Translations under genes and position numbers: made by a program
Notes under the pieces: model-generated
The model's input: the letters and a program-made list of their open reading frames with translations, nothing else
Databases searched by the model: none
What the model was told of the DNA's origin: nothing
In this document: piece after piece, positions 9,834 through 19,048 of the stretch
How positions within the stretch are numbered: the stretch's first letter is position 1
Layout of the letters: the number at the start of each line of letters is the position of its first letter
Source: Burkholderiales bacterium
GTDB lineage: Bacteria; Pseudomonadota; Gammaproteobacteria; Burkholderiales; UBA11063
Length of the DNA stretch: 64,000 nt
Reading direction: 5' to 3'
Assembly: GCA_020697255.1 (NCBI GenBank)
Contig: JAJFBE010000003.1
Span: forward strand, 206,203 to 270,202

Positions 9834-11705
9834 ATGAATATACAAGCAACAAGCTTACTTAAACAATATTTCGGCTACGACAGCTTTCGCCCTATGCAGG
9901 CACAAATAATCCAATCCGTTCTGGATAAAAAAGATACAGTTGTCCTGATGCCAACCGGTGGTGGTAAATCAATTTGTTTTCAAATCCCGGCCTTAATCCT
10001 GCCGGGGTTATGTATAGTAGTATCTCCCCTTATTTCTTTAATGAAAGACCAGGTTGATGCCTTGAATGCCAATGGCATAGCTGCCGAATTTTTAAATAGC
10101 AGTCTGGATTTTCATACTCAGAATGTTATTATCGATAAATGTAGCAATAATAAAGTCAAGATACTCTATATATCCCCGGAGCGGGTAAATAAAGATATAG
10201 AAAATTTATTAAAATATCTGCCGGTTAGTTTATTTGCTATTGATGAAGCACATTGTGTTTCTAGCTGGGGACACGATTTCCGACCTGAATATACCAAACT
10301 TGCCAGTTTAAAAGCTAACTTTCCAAAAATTCCGTTAATTGCATTAACTGCAACTGCAAATTTACAAACCCGGGCTGATATTATTAAGCAATTAAATTTA
10401 GTAAGCCCTGAAGTTTTTGTTGCATCTTTTGACCGGCCAAATTTAAGCATTACAGTTAAGCTTGAAGTTAAACCTAAAGAGCGTACCCGAGAAATTATTA
10501 ATTTTGTCAAAACCAGGGAAGAGGAAACGGGTATTATTTATTGTTTAAGCCGTAGCAGCTGTGACAAGTTAGTTCAAAGCCTGCAGTTAAGTGGAATCAA
10601 TGCGGCAAGTTACCATGCCGGATTATCCGCAGGTGAGCGGCATAGAGTACAGGAAAATTTTATTCAGGATAAAATTCAGGTAATATGTGCTACTATAGCT
10701 TTTGGTATGGGTATTGATAAGTCAAATGTACGTTATGTTATTCATTTTAATGTGCCCAAAAGTATTGAGGGGTATTATCAGGAGATTGGTCGCGCCGGGC
10801 GTGACGGGGTTGCTAGTGATACTGTCATGTACTTCAGTTATGCTGACTTTAAAATTCTAAGCTCATTTGCTATGGAGAGTAACCAAAGTCAGTTAAACCT
10901 GGACAAATTAAAGCAAGTGCAAAACTTTGCCCGGACAGATAAATGTCGTCGGAAAATACTTTTAACTTACTTTGGTGAGACTCCAATATCTGACTGCGGT
11001 AATTGCGATGTCTGCAATCCGCAAGAAGTTATCAAAATAAGCAAATCGCTTCAGCCAGATTCTATTTCTTCAGGTAAAAATAAGCACACAGGTAATTATT
11101 CAAAAGAGGTTTTTGAAGGTTTACGTAAACTGCGCCGTCAAATTGCTGATGCCAAAAATCTTCCGGCTTATATAGTATTTAGTGATGCAACTTTAAAGGA
11201 AATGGCCGAAAAATGCCCACATACCAGCCAGCAAATGTTAAGTATTTCAGGCGTAGGGCAGTATAAATTAGTACAATACGGGCAACAGTTTCTGGATTTT
11301 TTCCTTGATTTAAATAATTTTGCAGGAGTTAATCGACATAATTGGTCTGCACCGGAAAAACCCAAGAAAATAGCTTCCGCTAATACTTATGTGGAAACTT
11401 TGTCTTTATATAAAGCTGGACTAACAGTAGATCAAATTGCAGTAAAACGTAATCTTAATGTAAATACTATTTACTCACATATCGAATTATTATACAGTAC
11501 AGATAAAATAACTAGCCTCGATTCTTTTATATCAGCAGATGAAGTAAAGCATCTACGTTTAGTACTTCCTGAATTGGCTGAAGCACCATCACTAAAACAA
11601 ATATTTGAGGCTTTAAATGGAAATTTAGAGTATTATAAAATAAAATTAATTTTGGCTTACCTCAAGAAAAATAGTACTACATCAGGTCACTTTACGAGCA
11701 AATAG
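9834..11705 (+). CDS. recQ: ATP-dependent DNA helicase RecQ
   Basis: RecQ is a 3'-5' superfamily 2 helicase in recombination and replication-fork repair. The 623-residue protein shows motif I PTGGGKSICFQIPAL (near residue 40), motif II DEAH in FAIDEAHCVSSWGHDFRPEY, motif III LTATAN, and motif VI QEIGRAGRDG. The RQC zinc-binding module has CRRKILLTYFGE and CGNCDVC. A C-terminal HRDC domain (about residues 420-490) includes FEGLRKLRRQIAD and SGVGQYKLVQYG. After it come about 110 more residues with a helix-turn-helix-like segment (AGLTVDQIAVKRNLNVNTIY), as seen in several bacterial RecQ proteins. It is monocistronic. Confidence 0.95.
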   Translation: MNIQATSLLKQYFGYDSFRPMQAQIIQSVLDKKDTVVLMPTGGGKSICFQIPALILPGLCIVVSPLISLMKDQVDALNANGIAAEFLNSSLDFHTQNVIIDKCSNNKVKILYISPERVNKDIENLLKYLPVSLFAIDEAHCVSSWGHDFRPEYTKLASLKANFPKIPLIALTATANLQTRADIIKQLNLVSPEVFVASFDRPNLSITVKLEVKPKERTREIINFVKTREEETGIIYCLSRSSCDKLVQSLQLSGINAASYHAGLSAGERHRVQENFIQDKIQVICATIAFGMGIDKSNVRYVIHFNVPKSIEGYYQEIGRAGRDGVASDTVMYFSYADFKILSSFAMESNQSQLNLDKLKQVQNFARTDKCRRKILLTYFGETPISDCGNCDVCNPQEVIKISKSLQPDSISSGKNKHTGNYSKEVFEGLRKLRRQIADAKNLPAYIVFSDATLKEMAEKCPHTSQQMLSISGVGQYKLVQYGQQFLDFFLDLNNFAGVNRHNWSAPEKPKKIASANTYVETLSLYKAGLTVDQIAVKRNLNVNTIYSHIELLYSTDKITSLDSFISADEVKHLRLVLPELAEAPSLKQIFEALNGNLEYYKIKLILAYLKKNSTTSGHFTSK

Positions 11706-11930
11706 ATGTCAGTCTTGTAGGGCGTTTGGACAGGGAGGCAAATATGTTATAATAACGTCCTCTTTTAGAATAAAAGTTTGATTTAAGTTATGTAGTATGT
11801 AGGGAAATTTTTAACTTATCCTGGTCAAGACAATATTTTGTGGTATATAAACACAATGCAGGTTTTTCTAATTTAAATTTTATAATTAACTAACTAATTA
11901 ATTAAAGATAGTAGCACTTTTGGGGTATCA
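11706..11930 (+). promoter_or_regulatory. leader region of the DUF5018 lipoprotein gene
   Basis: A TATAAT lies at 11748-11753, with only a weak -35 (TTGGAC near 11726). If it is used, the message has an AT-rich 5' leader of about 170 bases. TTGGGG lies just before the ATG as a possible ribosome binding site. Confidence 0.3.
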
Positions 11931-13961
11931 ATGAAACAATTAAAAATCGTATTTGCCGTATTTGGATTTTTATGTATATTTATTTTAAGCGGATGCACCG
12001 GTGGTGATGGCGGTGGCAGCACTAGTAGCGGTAGTGGTGGAGGTAGCTCTCCTGCTGCGGGGTTAAGTAGTGAAAAAGCAATAACATCATTTTCATTAAA
12101 TGGCTTTACCGGAACTATAAATGGAACAAATATTACAGTTACGTTGCCGTATGGTACTAGTGTAAATGATTTAGTTGCTACGTTTCAAACTACGGGAAAA
12201 ATGGTTTCTATCGGAGATAAAGTTCAGTCAAGCGGTATAACATCCTTTAATTATACTGTACCTATCACTTATACTGTTACTGCAGAAGATGGGACAACAC
12301 AAAATTATACATTAACTGTTATTGTTGCAAGTATTGATAGTAAAAATATAACTGCCTTTTCAATAAATGGCCTTGCCGGAACTATAAATGGGACAGATAT
12401 CAAAGTTATGCTTCCATCTGGAACTGATGTAACTGCATTGGTTGCTACATTTCAAACTACCGGACAAAAAGTTCTTGTTGGAAAGCAAGTACAACAAAAC
12501 GGAAAAACCCCGAATAACTTTAGTGCACCGGTAATTTATACTGTGGTTGCAGCAGATGGCACAATCCAAAACTATACGGTAACTGTGACTATTGCAGCAA
12601 GTAGTGATAAACTGATAACTTTGTTCTCATTAAATGGTGTTGTTGGTACCATAAGCGGAACTAATATTGCAGTTGCATTACCTGCAGGGACAAATGTGAC
12701 TGCAATAAAAGCAGCCTTTCAATTTATTGGGCAAAAAGTTATGGTAGGAAGTACTACTCAGGATAGCGGAAATACTCCCAATAATTTTAGTTCACCGCTT
12801 AGGTATACTGTTGTGGCTATGGATGGAACAACCCAAAATTATACGGTAACGGTAACAGTACCAGCTCCTGCTGGCATGGTTAACCTGAATATGATTAATA
12901 ATTCCGGTTATCCAATGTCAGCAGAGATAACAAGCAGCTCCAATAGCGCTAGTTGTGCCGGCAAAGTGTATAATTTTACTAACCAAACCTGGACCACATT
13001 TACCCATGATGCTAATGTAATTGATTTACCAAAAGGACAAACCAAGCTGGTAGTAGATCATTCTTGTTTAATTGGTGGAGCACGATTAGTTATTGCAAAA
13101 GGTACCAAAAATGAAAATTTTAATTCAGGAACGCCGGATTTAGCTACCTATACCAATATATTTGATAAAATTGAATTGGGGTACCCTACGGATTCTGATG
13201 GAACAGCTGTCTGGAATCTTACAGCCGTAGATTTTTTTGCCATACCATTTCAAATGACTGATGGTCATTCAACAGTTGGTATTAAATCTGGCGAAACCAG
13301 GAAAAGTATTGATGATAAGTTATTAGCTGTATATAATGCAAATCCGGGTATGTATGGTAATAGATTTTTTGGACCAAATGGGGATAAAAATAACTTTGCC
13401 AGAGTTTTTTCACCGTTGCATTTTTATACTGATATTGGGAATCAATGGGATAGTAGTATTGATGCGAATTTAACTACTTTGGTTAATAATAATCCGAATT
13501 TTAAATTCCAGTACTCAGGTTTTATATACACAAACTTGTCTAAACCTGCTCCAAACACGCTTAGTGCAACATGTAGTGACGATGTAGGAACTTATATTTG
13601 TAAGTTAACAGGTATTACAACTGGCAATGTGGTATCAGGAAATGTAGGATACAGCACTCGTGCTGGATCACCTGCAATTGCAGCAAATTTTGCAGGCATG
13701 ATAGCAACTGTAATCAACCGCGGTGTTCTGGCTAATCCTGCCTGGTGGGGTACAAATGGCCAGGTTAATAGCGGAGATGCATATTATCAGTATTGGTTTA
13801 AAACCGGACCATATAATGAATATGAACAAGTACTAACTTCAGTTGCGATCGATAATAAAATTTATGCTACATCATATGAAGATTTTTGGCATATGGAGAA
13901 TAGTCTGCAAATCGGGCCAAAAAACAATAGTGTTACCATAACAATTATGCCGTTTGAATAG
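11931..13961 (+). CDS. lipoprotein with three DUF5018 repeats and a GH64-like C-terminal domain
   Basis: The signal peptide ends in a lipobox (ILSGC), and the predicted lipidated Cys is followed by a Gly/Ser-rich linker of about 25 residues. Three related repeats of about 85 residues follow (about 47-310). Each opens with xFSLNG-x2-GTI and ends with YTVxAxDGTxQNYTxTV, the DUF5018 pattern. The last 360 residues resemble glycoside hydrolase family 64 / thaumatin-like beta-1,3-glucanases, with a segment FDKIELGYPTDSDGTAVWNL followed by DFFAIPFQM. The likely role is an outer-membrane-anchored glucan-active enzyme displayed on a repeat stalk. The enzymatic assignment is moderate because I could not verify the catalytic carboxylates. 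It is preceded by a 225-base leader region. Confidence 0.75.
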   Translation: MKQLKIVFAVFGFLCIFILSGCTGGDGGGSTSSGSGGGSSPAAGLSSEKAITSFSLNGFTGTINGTNITVTLPYGTSVNDLVATFQTTGKMVSIGDKVQSSGITSFNYTVPITYTVTAEDGTTQNYTLTVIVASIDSKNITAFSINGLAGTINGTDIKVMLPSGTDVTALVATFQTTGQKVLVGKQVQQNGKTPNNFSAPVIYTVVAADGTIQNYTVTVTIAASSDKLITLFSLNGVVGTISGTNIAVALPAGTNVTAIKAAFQFIGQKVMVGSTTQDSGNTPNNFSSPLRYTVVAMDGTTQNYTVTVTVPAPAGMVNLNMINNSGYPMSAEITSSSNSASCAGKVYNFTNQTWTTFTHDANVIDLPKGQTKLVVDHSCLIGGARLVIAKGTKNENFNSGTPDLATYTNIFDKIELGYPTDSDGTAVWNLTAVDFFAIPFQMTDGHSTVGIKSGETRKSIDDKLLAVYNANPGMYGNRFFGPNGDKNNFARVFSPLHFYTDIGNQWDSSIDANLTTLVNNNPNFKFQYSGFIYTNLSKPAPNTLSATCSDDVGTYICKLTGITTGNVVSGNVGYSTRAGSPAIAANFAGMIATVINRGVLANPAWWGTNGQVNSGDAYYQYWFKTGPYNEYEQVLTSVAIDNKIYATSYEDFWHMENSLQIGPKNNSVTITIMPFE

Positions 13962-13969
13962 AGATGACG

Positions 13970-14018
13970 CTGTCATCCCCGATGTCCTCGGACTTGATCC
14001 GGGGATCGGGGATCCACA
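13970..14018. repeat. REP-like palindromic element at the antiporter 3' end
   Basis: The element contains TCATCCCCGATG, then GGACTTGATCCGGGGATC and GGGGATCC, giving CATCCCCG/CGGGGATC-type dyads. It contains the stop codon and last codons of the minus-strand antiporter gene, so it supplies that protein's C-terminus. Confidence 0.6.
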
Positions 14019-15220
14019 AAATTATTAAACCACGGGGACAACATTGTTGAGCTAAAGGTGGCCAATAAAGTCATTATAATCAGAATAGTATAAATCTGGT
14101 TATTAATTATACCAATTTCAAAGCCAATATTTAATAACATTATTTCAAATACACCGCGCATATTCAATAATGAACCAAGCAGGGCCGATTCTTTCATGTT
14201 GTACCCCATTAGACGTCCGGTAGCAAATGCTCCGCCAAATTTACTAATTGATGCTATCATTGTAATACCAATAATTAAAATTATTGTAGTAGGGTTCCAG
14301 ATAAAATTTAAATTTGTGTTCATACCGGTTGCAAAGAAATATGCAGGAAGTAACAATGAAGTTATTAGATCACTCATACGGTTATGTATTTTTTTAACCA
14401 ATTCGTTATCGCGTGGTAATAAAACCCCAAAGATAAACCCGCCAAATACCTGATGTAAATCCACCAAATCAGATAAAGCGGCAGATAGTAAACAACCAAC
14501 TAATATAAATCCGAGCATGCCCCGTATGGAAGTTATTTTCCCAACTACATATCTGATCAATCTTGGTGCAACCCCAATAATAAAAACTAAGTAAAACAAG
14601 ATATCAAATGGACGTAAATTAATTAGTACGGCACTGTGTTGAAAATAAATTAGTACAAACCCAAGCATCACCCAAAAAACTACCTCGCTGGTAGAGGCGC
14701 AAAATAATGCAAGGTGCGCAATTCTCTTATTAATGCGGGAGTTATTGGCTAAAAACATTGACAATAAAGGGAATGCTGTCATAGACATAGCAAGAGCAAA
14801 AAAAAGATCAAATAATAATTGATCACGTTTTCCAACTTCAGAAGCTAGATGTATATGTACTATAAAGACTGAACATAGATAACCTATTATAAAGGGTATA
14901 ACTAAAGGTAAGGTAGAGACTATAATGTTAACCCGACGTTTTATTAAATGATGATAATCGAGTTGGCTGCCAACTAGCATCATAAAAATTACAATTCCCA
15001 ATTTGCCTAAAGCATCGCATGAGCTTGGGTCAAAAAATTTTCTGGAAATGGGAATGTGTTGTACAATTAAACCAGCAAGTATACCGGCAATTACAATCGG
15101 TTTTCCGAGTTTATATAATAACTGTGAAATAACGAATGTTACAGTCACAATAATAGATAGAGTGAAAAATAATTTATCAACGTTGTCAAATAGGTTTAAC
15201 CCTATCATTTGTGTATCCAT
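13973..15220 (-). CDS. cation:proton antiporter, CPA2 (KefB-like) membrane domain
   Basis: This 415-residue protein has about twelve hydrophobic segments and the CPA2 antiporter fold: FVISQLLYKLGKPIVIAGIL near the N-terminus, then GIVIFMMLVGSQLD and FALAMSMTAFPLL. It is expected to exchange K+ or Na+ for H+ across the inner membrane. No cytosolic TrkA-N regulatory domain follows the membrane domain, so it is the short form. The final residues (NFVDPRSPDQVRGHRG) are encoded within a palindromic repeat and are unlikely to be native to the family. The gene is transcribed divergently from the ferredoxin gene. Confidence 0.85.
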   Translation of the reverse strand: MDTQMIGLNLFDNVDKLFFTLSIIVTVTFVISQLLYKLGKPIVIAGILAGLIVQHIPISRKFFDPSSCDALGKLGIVIFMMLVGSQLDYHHLIKRRVNIIVSTLPLVIPFIIGYLCSVFIVHIHLASEVGKRDQLLFDLFFALAMSMTAFPLLSMFLANNSRINKRIAHLALFCASTSEVVFWVMLGFVLIYFQHSAVLINLRPFDILFYLVFIIGVAPRLIRYVVGKITSIRGMLGFILVGCLLSAALSDLVDLHQVFGGFIFGVLLPRDNELVKKIHNRMSDLITSLLLPAYFFATGMNTNLNFIWNPTTIILIIGITMIASISKFGGAFATGRLMGYNMKESALLGSLLNMRGVFEIMLLNIGFEIGIINNQIYTILIIMTLLATFSSTMLSPWFNNFVDPRSPDQVRGHRG

Positions 15221-15283
15221 ATCTACCTCAAAAACTCACATCCGGTAAGGAGTTTACCATATTTTGGATATTGGTATATATTG

Positions 15284-15313
15284 TTGACAAGATTGGAATA
15301 TCCATGCTACCAT
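15284..15313 (+). promoter_or_regulatory. putative sigma-70 promoter for the ferredoxin-GH125 unit
   Basis: Consensus TTGACA at 15284-15289 and TACCAT at 15308-15313 are separated by 18 bases, in the divergent region between the antiporter and ferredoxin genes. Confidence 0.45.
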
Positions 15314-15397
15314 ATCATCATATTATGATTAGTAAGAAAAAGTAGTAGTTAAAAACCTCTGTCCTATACACTAATATTTACGGAGTTTAATGATCTA

Positions 15398-15700
15398 ATG
15401 TTTTATAAAAAGCACATATTTTTTTGTTGTAATAAAAAAGCTGATGAAGCAGGTTGTGGTGCGCTTGGCGGTGAGAACGCCTTTGCTTTTGCCAAGATAT
15501 ATTTACAGTCTTTAGGTTTATGGGGTGAGGGTAAATACCGGGCAAGTAAATCGGCCTGTTTGGGGCGTTGCACGGATGGCCCGATTTGCGTAGTTTACCC
15601 AGAAGGAGTGTGGTATACGTATATTGACGAAACCGATATCAAACAAATTATAGATGAATATATAATTAATGATAAAATAGTGAAACACTTGCAAGTTTGA
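15398..15700 (+). CDS. thioredoxin-like [2Fe-2S] ferredoxin
   Basis: This 100-residue protein has the thioredoxin-fold ferredoxin pattern. Cysteines in IFFCCNKK and GCGALGG form the first ligand region, and SACLGRCTDGPICVVYPEGVWY supplies the second (CxxxC-type) pair. Such proteins are small cytosolic electron carriers, often called (2Fe-2S) ferredoxins of the Fdx4 type. Length is normal. It is followed after 14 bases by the GH125 gene and is probably co-transcribed with it, although no functional link is obvious. The spacing of GGAG to the ATG is rather long. Confidence 0.85.
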   Translation: MFYKKHIFFCCNKKADEAGCGALGGENAFAFAKIYLQSLGLWGEGKYRASKSACLGRCTDGPICVVYPEGVWYTYIDETDIKQIIDEYIINDKIVKHLQV

Positions 15701-15714
15701 TTTAAAGGGTGAAG

Positions 15715-17037
15715 ATGATAAGTAACCAATTTGACTGGACCAAGGGTCGGCCACTGCAGAAAAATTTTATTAGTAGCGCAGTTGAAGATTTGATAAAAAG
15801 ATCAGAAGCAGTCATTAATGATAAAGAACTATTTCAATTATTTACTAACACTTTTCCCAATACCTTAGATACCACAGTGTTTTATTATGACACCGATGAG
15901 GGGCATGATACATATGTTATTACCGGTGACATAGATGCAATGTGGTTAAGAGATTCCAGCGCGCAGGTATGGCCATATTTACCACTGGCCGTCAAAGATA
16001 AGCCACTACAAAATCTAATAGCCGGTGTAATTAACCGTCAGGCACGCTATATTCGCCTTGATCCGTATGCTAATGCATTTAATTTTGCTGATTATGGCTC
16101 TATATGGGAAGATGATATAACACAGATGTTGCCTCAATTGCATGAGCGTAAATGGGAAGTTGATTCTCTTTGCTATCATATTCGTTTAGCTTACCACTAT
16201 TGGCAGCAAACAAAAGATGTGAGTATATTTATCCCCAGCTGGCTTGAGAGCGCAAAAATAATTTATACAACTTTTAGACAGCAACAATTATTAGATGGCA
16301 ATTATCATTATACTTTTGCCAGAAATACTACAGTTGCGACCGACACTTTACCCAATGGGGGACGTGGTAATCCGGTAAATCCTGTTGGGCTGATTGCTTC
16401 AGCATTCAGGCCTTCAGATGATGCAACAATTCTTCCTTTTTTGATCCCGTCCAATTTTTTTGCCAGAACCAGTTTATTCCAAATGGCAGAAATTGCCAGA
16501 CAGGTTTATAATGAGCAGGTTTTTGCTTCCGATTGCGAAAGATTAGCCAGCGAGGTTGATCGGGCATTACATGATTATGCAATTGTTAAACATCCAAAAT
16601 ATGGCGATATTTTTGCTTATGAGATAGATGGTTTTGGCGGGCAAATTTTGATGGATGATGCCAATGTTCCAAGTCTTATTTCCCTCCCATATTTAGGTTG
16701 TGTTGATATTGGGAGTGAAATATACCAAAACACGCGCAATTTTATATTGTCTAAAGATAACCCCTGGTATTTTTGGGGAAACCAGTTAAGTGGTGTTGGC
16801 AGTATTCATACCGGAGTTAATCGGGTGTGGCCGATAGCTTTGGCAATGCAGGCATTAACGAGTAATAATAAAGCTGAGATTTTGCAGTGTATATGGCAGC
16901 TAAGTAAGACACATGCCGGAACTTATTTTATGCATGAAGCGATAAATAAGGATGATGTAAGTGATTACTCCAGGCCGTGGTTTGCTTGGGCCAACAGCTT
17001 GTTTGCCGAATTAATCATAAAATATTATAACTTATGA
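15715..17037 (+). CDS. GH125 family glycoside hydrolase (exo-alpha-1,6-mannosidase type, DUF1237)
   Basis: Family GH125 enzymes are metal-independent inverting exo-alpha-1,6-mannosidases. The 440-residue protein carries the family landmarks through its length: DIDAMWLRDSSAQVWPYLPL (near residue 65), DPYANAFNF, ERKWEVDSLCYHIRLAYHYW (near 145), FRPSDDATILPFLIPSNFFA, and the C-terminal THAGTYFMHEA and SRPWFAWANSLFAELI. There is no signal peptide, so it is cytoplasmic and would act on imported mannosides. I chose ATG 15715 rather than the upstream GTG because AAAGGG sits at a proper distance. It lies between a ferredoxin gene and surE, with no transporter or sugar regulator next to it. Confidence 0.9.
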   Translation: MISNQFDWTKGRPLQKNFISSAVEDLIKRSEAVINDKELFQLFTNTFPNTLDTTVFYYDTDEGHDTYVITGDIDAMWLRDSSAQVWPYLPLAVKDKPLQNLIAGVINRQARYIRLDPYANAFNFADYGSIWEDDITQMLPQLHERKWEVDSLCYHIRLAYHYWQQTKDVSIFIPSWLESAKIIYTTFRQQQLLDGNYHYTFARNTTVATDTLPNGGRGNPVNPVGLIASAFRPSDDATILPFLIPSNFFARTSLFQMAEIARQVYNEQVFASDCERLASEVDRALHDYAIVKHPKYGDIFAYEIDGFGGQILMDDANVPSLISLPYLGCVDIGSEIYQNTRNFILSKDNPWYFWGNQLSGVGSIHTGVNRVWPIALAMQALTSNNKAEILQCIWQLSKTHAGTYFMHEAINKDDVSDYSRPWFAWANSLFAELIIKYYNL

Positions 17038-17087
17038 TAAAATCTGGCTATATAAACCAACAATATTAAATGGCGGGAAATGATTTA

Positions 17088-17849
17088 ATGCGAATACTTT
17101 TAACTAATGATGATGGTTATCGTGCACCGGGGATAAATACGGTTTTTGAAGCCTTGCTTGAAGCCGGTCATGATGTTATAATGGTTGCACCGGAGCTAAA
17201 TTCTAGTGGCGCAGGTCAATCAATAGCAGTATATTCACCAATTACAATTACTAAAGTTAGTGAGCGTGTTCATTTTGTATCCAGTACCCCGGCAGATAGC
17301 GTGCGTTTGGGATTGGATGTTATTTATGAACATAAAAAAAACTACCCCAATTTAATAATCTCGGGGATAAATATGGGTGAAAATATCGGGGAAGATGTTA
17401 ATTACTCAGGTACAGTAGGAGCTGCTCGTGAAGGTGTTATGCATGATATAGCAAGTATGGCTTTTTCTACTCCTGGTCCGTTGTTTAATCATTTAGATTC
17501 TGCAGCAAAAGTAGTTTTGGATTTGGTTTCCCGTTTAGAAAAGAATTCCCAAACTATGGTCAATCCGTTTCTTTGGAATATTAATATTCCAAATAAACCG
17601 TACCATCTGATAACCGGTTTTGAAGCAACCAAGTTGGGATTGCGCCCGCCGCACCAGCCAATGGAAAAGCAAATTACGCCCAGAGGACATGTAATATATT
17701 GGCAGGGTGAATCATCCAATCCGGATAAAGCACCCATTGGTACAGATATAGATGTTTTTTTAAAACAAGAAAAAGTTTCAATTACACCACTGAAAGTTTT
17801 GCCTACTGATTATAGCCAGATGCCAGTTATTACTGCATTAAGCATATAA
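17088..17849 (+). CDS. surE: 5'/3'-nucleotidase SurE
   Basis: SurE is a metal-dependent survival phosphatase acting on 5'- and 3'-nucleoside monophosphates. The start MRILLTNDDGYRAPGI carries the Asp-Asp metal ligands. VAPELNSSGAGQSI, SGINMGENIGEDVNYSGTVG (ligand Asn/Ser) and an internal RPPHQPMEKQITPRG region complete the family pattern. ATG 17088 gives the canonical N-terminus; an in-frame ATG at 17070 adds six residues without a better ribosome binding site. The downstream neighbour is an NlpD-like lipoprotein, matching the conserved surE-nlpD association of proteobacteria. Confidence 0.95.
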   Translation: MRILLTNDDGYRAPGINTVFEALLEAGHDVIMVAPELNSSGAGQSIAVYSPITITKVSERVHFVSSTPADSVRLGLDVIYEHKKNYPNLIISGINMGENIGEDVNYSGTVGAAREGVMHDIASMAFSTPGPLFNHLDSAAKVVLDLVSRLEKNSQTMVNPFLWNINIPNKPYHLITGFEATKLGLRPPHQPMEKQITPRGHVIYWQGESSNPDKAPIGTDIDVFLKQEKVSITPLKVLPTDYSQMPVITALSI

Positions 17850-17883
17850 GTTATATATTCAGTGAATACAAAGGAGCGAATAA

Positions 17884-18591
17884 ATGAGAAAGCAATTCTT
17901 GCAAATATTATCCATTGGACTATTTTTATCTGTAATATCATGTGCAACAAGAAGCACTCCGCCAGCACAGGTGATTAATGCCAATAATGTACCACCATAC
18001 GCACAGACTCCTGGAACAGGTGCAGCTCCGGCAGCGGCAACACCTGCTGTACCTGCACCTGCTAAGCTGGAAGCTGTGCCGGATGATGAGGATATAAAAA
18101 CAACTACTACGAACACTCCGACTTCAGCAAATCCAGCTCCGGCAGCTACATCAGGAACAACATCATTAGCAGCTCCTGCCGCCGTAGCACCGGCAGCAGC
18201 TGCTAAACCTCCGGCAAATGCTGGTAATGATGTTAGCGATAGTGGCTGGAAAATGCCAACATCTGGTACGCTTGGTCCCTACTCAGCAGCGGCTAAAGGT
18301 GTAGATATTACAGGTACCGAAGGTCAGCCAATCGTGGCCGTTGCTGATGGTAAAGTTTTATACAGTGGAAATGGTCTTAAAGGTTATGGTAATTTGATTA
18401 TTATTCGGCATGACAATACATACTTAAGTGCGTATGCTTACAATAAGGCAAATTTAGTAAAAGAAGGTGCAGCAGTTAAGCAAGGGCAAAATATTGCAAC
18501 TATGGGACGTAAAGATAATCAGGCTATGCTGCATCTAGAAGTGCGTAAAAATGGTAAACCTGTTGATCCACATACAATGATAGGAAATTAA
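17884..18591 (+). CDS. nlpD: NlpD-like LytM-domain lipoprotein (probable amidase activator)
   Basis: The signal peptide ends in a lipobox (VISC, Cys near residue 20). A low-complexity Ala/Pro/Thr linker (about 30-115) leads to a C-terminal LytM/M23 domain (about 120-235): [45 protein letters not shown] and [15 protein letters not shown]. Residues that bind zinc in active M23 enzymes are altered: Lys replaces the first His, and Tyr replaces the His of the usual YAH. It should therefore be a non-catalytic, NlpD/EnvC-type activator of cell-division amidases. AAGGAG lies 7-12 bases before the ATG. It runs into dut after one base. Confidence 0.88.
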   Translation: MRKQFLQILSIGLFLSVISCATRSTPPAQVINANNVPPYAQTPGTGAAPAAATPAVPAPAKLEAVPDDEDIKTTTTNTPTSANPAPAATSGTTSLAAPAAVAPAAAAKPPANAGNDVSDSGWKMPTSGTLGPYSAAAKGVDITGTEGQPIVAVADGKVLYSGNGLKGYGNLIIIRHDNTYLSAYAYNKANLVKEGAAVKQGQNIATMGRKDNQAMLHLEVRKNGKPVDPHTMIGN

Positions 18592-18592
18592 T

Positions 18593-19045
18593 ATGCAACA
18601 TAGAATAAGTGTAAAAATTCTTGATAATAAAATGCGTGACTACCTACCTGAATATGCAACAACCGGATCTGCCGGGTTAGATTTGCGCGCATGTATTGAT
18701 GAAGTGTCACATATTAATCCCGGACAAACAATTTTAATTCCAACCGGTATGGCAATTCATATCGATAATCCAAATTTATGTGCAATGATTTTGCCCAGAT
18801 CAGGGCTTGGGCATAAACATGGGATTGTGCTGGGTAATTTGGTTGGTTTGATTGATTCCGATTATCAGGGCCAGTTATTTATTTCGGTATGGAATCGCGG
18901 GGATAAAACTTTTGAATTAAATCCGATGGAGCGAATTGCCCAGCTTGTGGTTGTTCCGGTTGTTCAGGCTCAGTTTAACTTAGTTGATGAATTTACCGTA
19001 ACATCAAGAGGTGAACAGGGTTTTGGTAGCACAGGAAAGCATTAG
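18593..19045 (+). CDS. dut: deoxyuridine 5'-triphosphate nucleotidohydrolase (dUTPase)
   Basis: Dut hydrolyses dUTP to dUMP and pyrophosphate, keeping uracil out of DNA and supplying thymidylate synthesis. The 150-residue protein has all five trimeric dUTPase motifs: [45 protein letters not shown] and the C-terminal [12 protein letters not shown]. It begins one base after nlpD and ends three bases before ppk2, so the three genes form one operon. Confidence 0.96.
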   Translation: MQHRISVKILDNKMRDYLPEYATTGSAGLDLRACIDEVSHINPGQTILIPTGMAIHIDNPNLCAMILPRSGLGHKHGIVLGNLVGLIDSDYQGQLFISVWNRGDKTFELNPMERIAQLVVVPVVQAQFNLVDEFTVTSRGEQGFGSTGKH

Positions 19046-19048
19046 GCG

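Noticed and set aside
12072..12860. three similar DNA segments
   Set aside because: They are protein-domain repeats (DUF5018) of a lipoprotein, not a mobile or CRISPR repeat.
17859..18116. 85-codon minus-strand ORF
   Set aside because: Mirror of the Ala/Pro/Thr-rich linker of nlpD; composition artefact.
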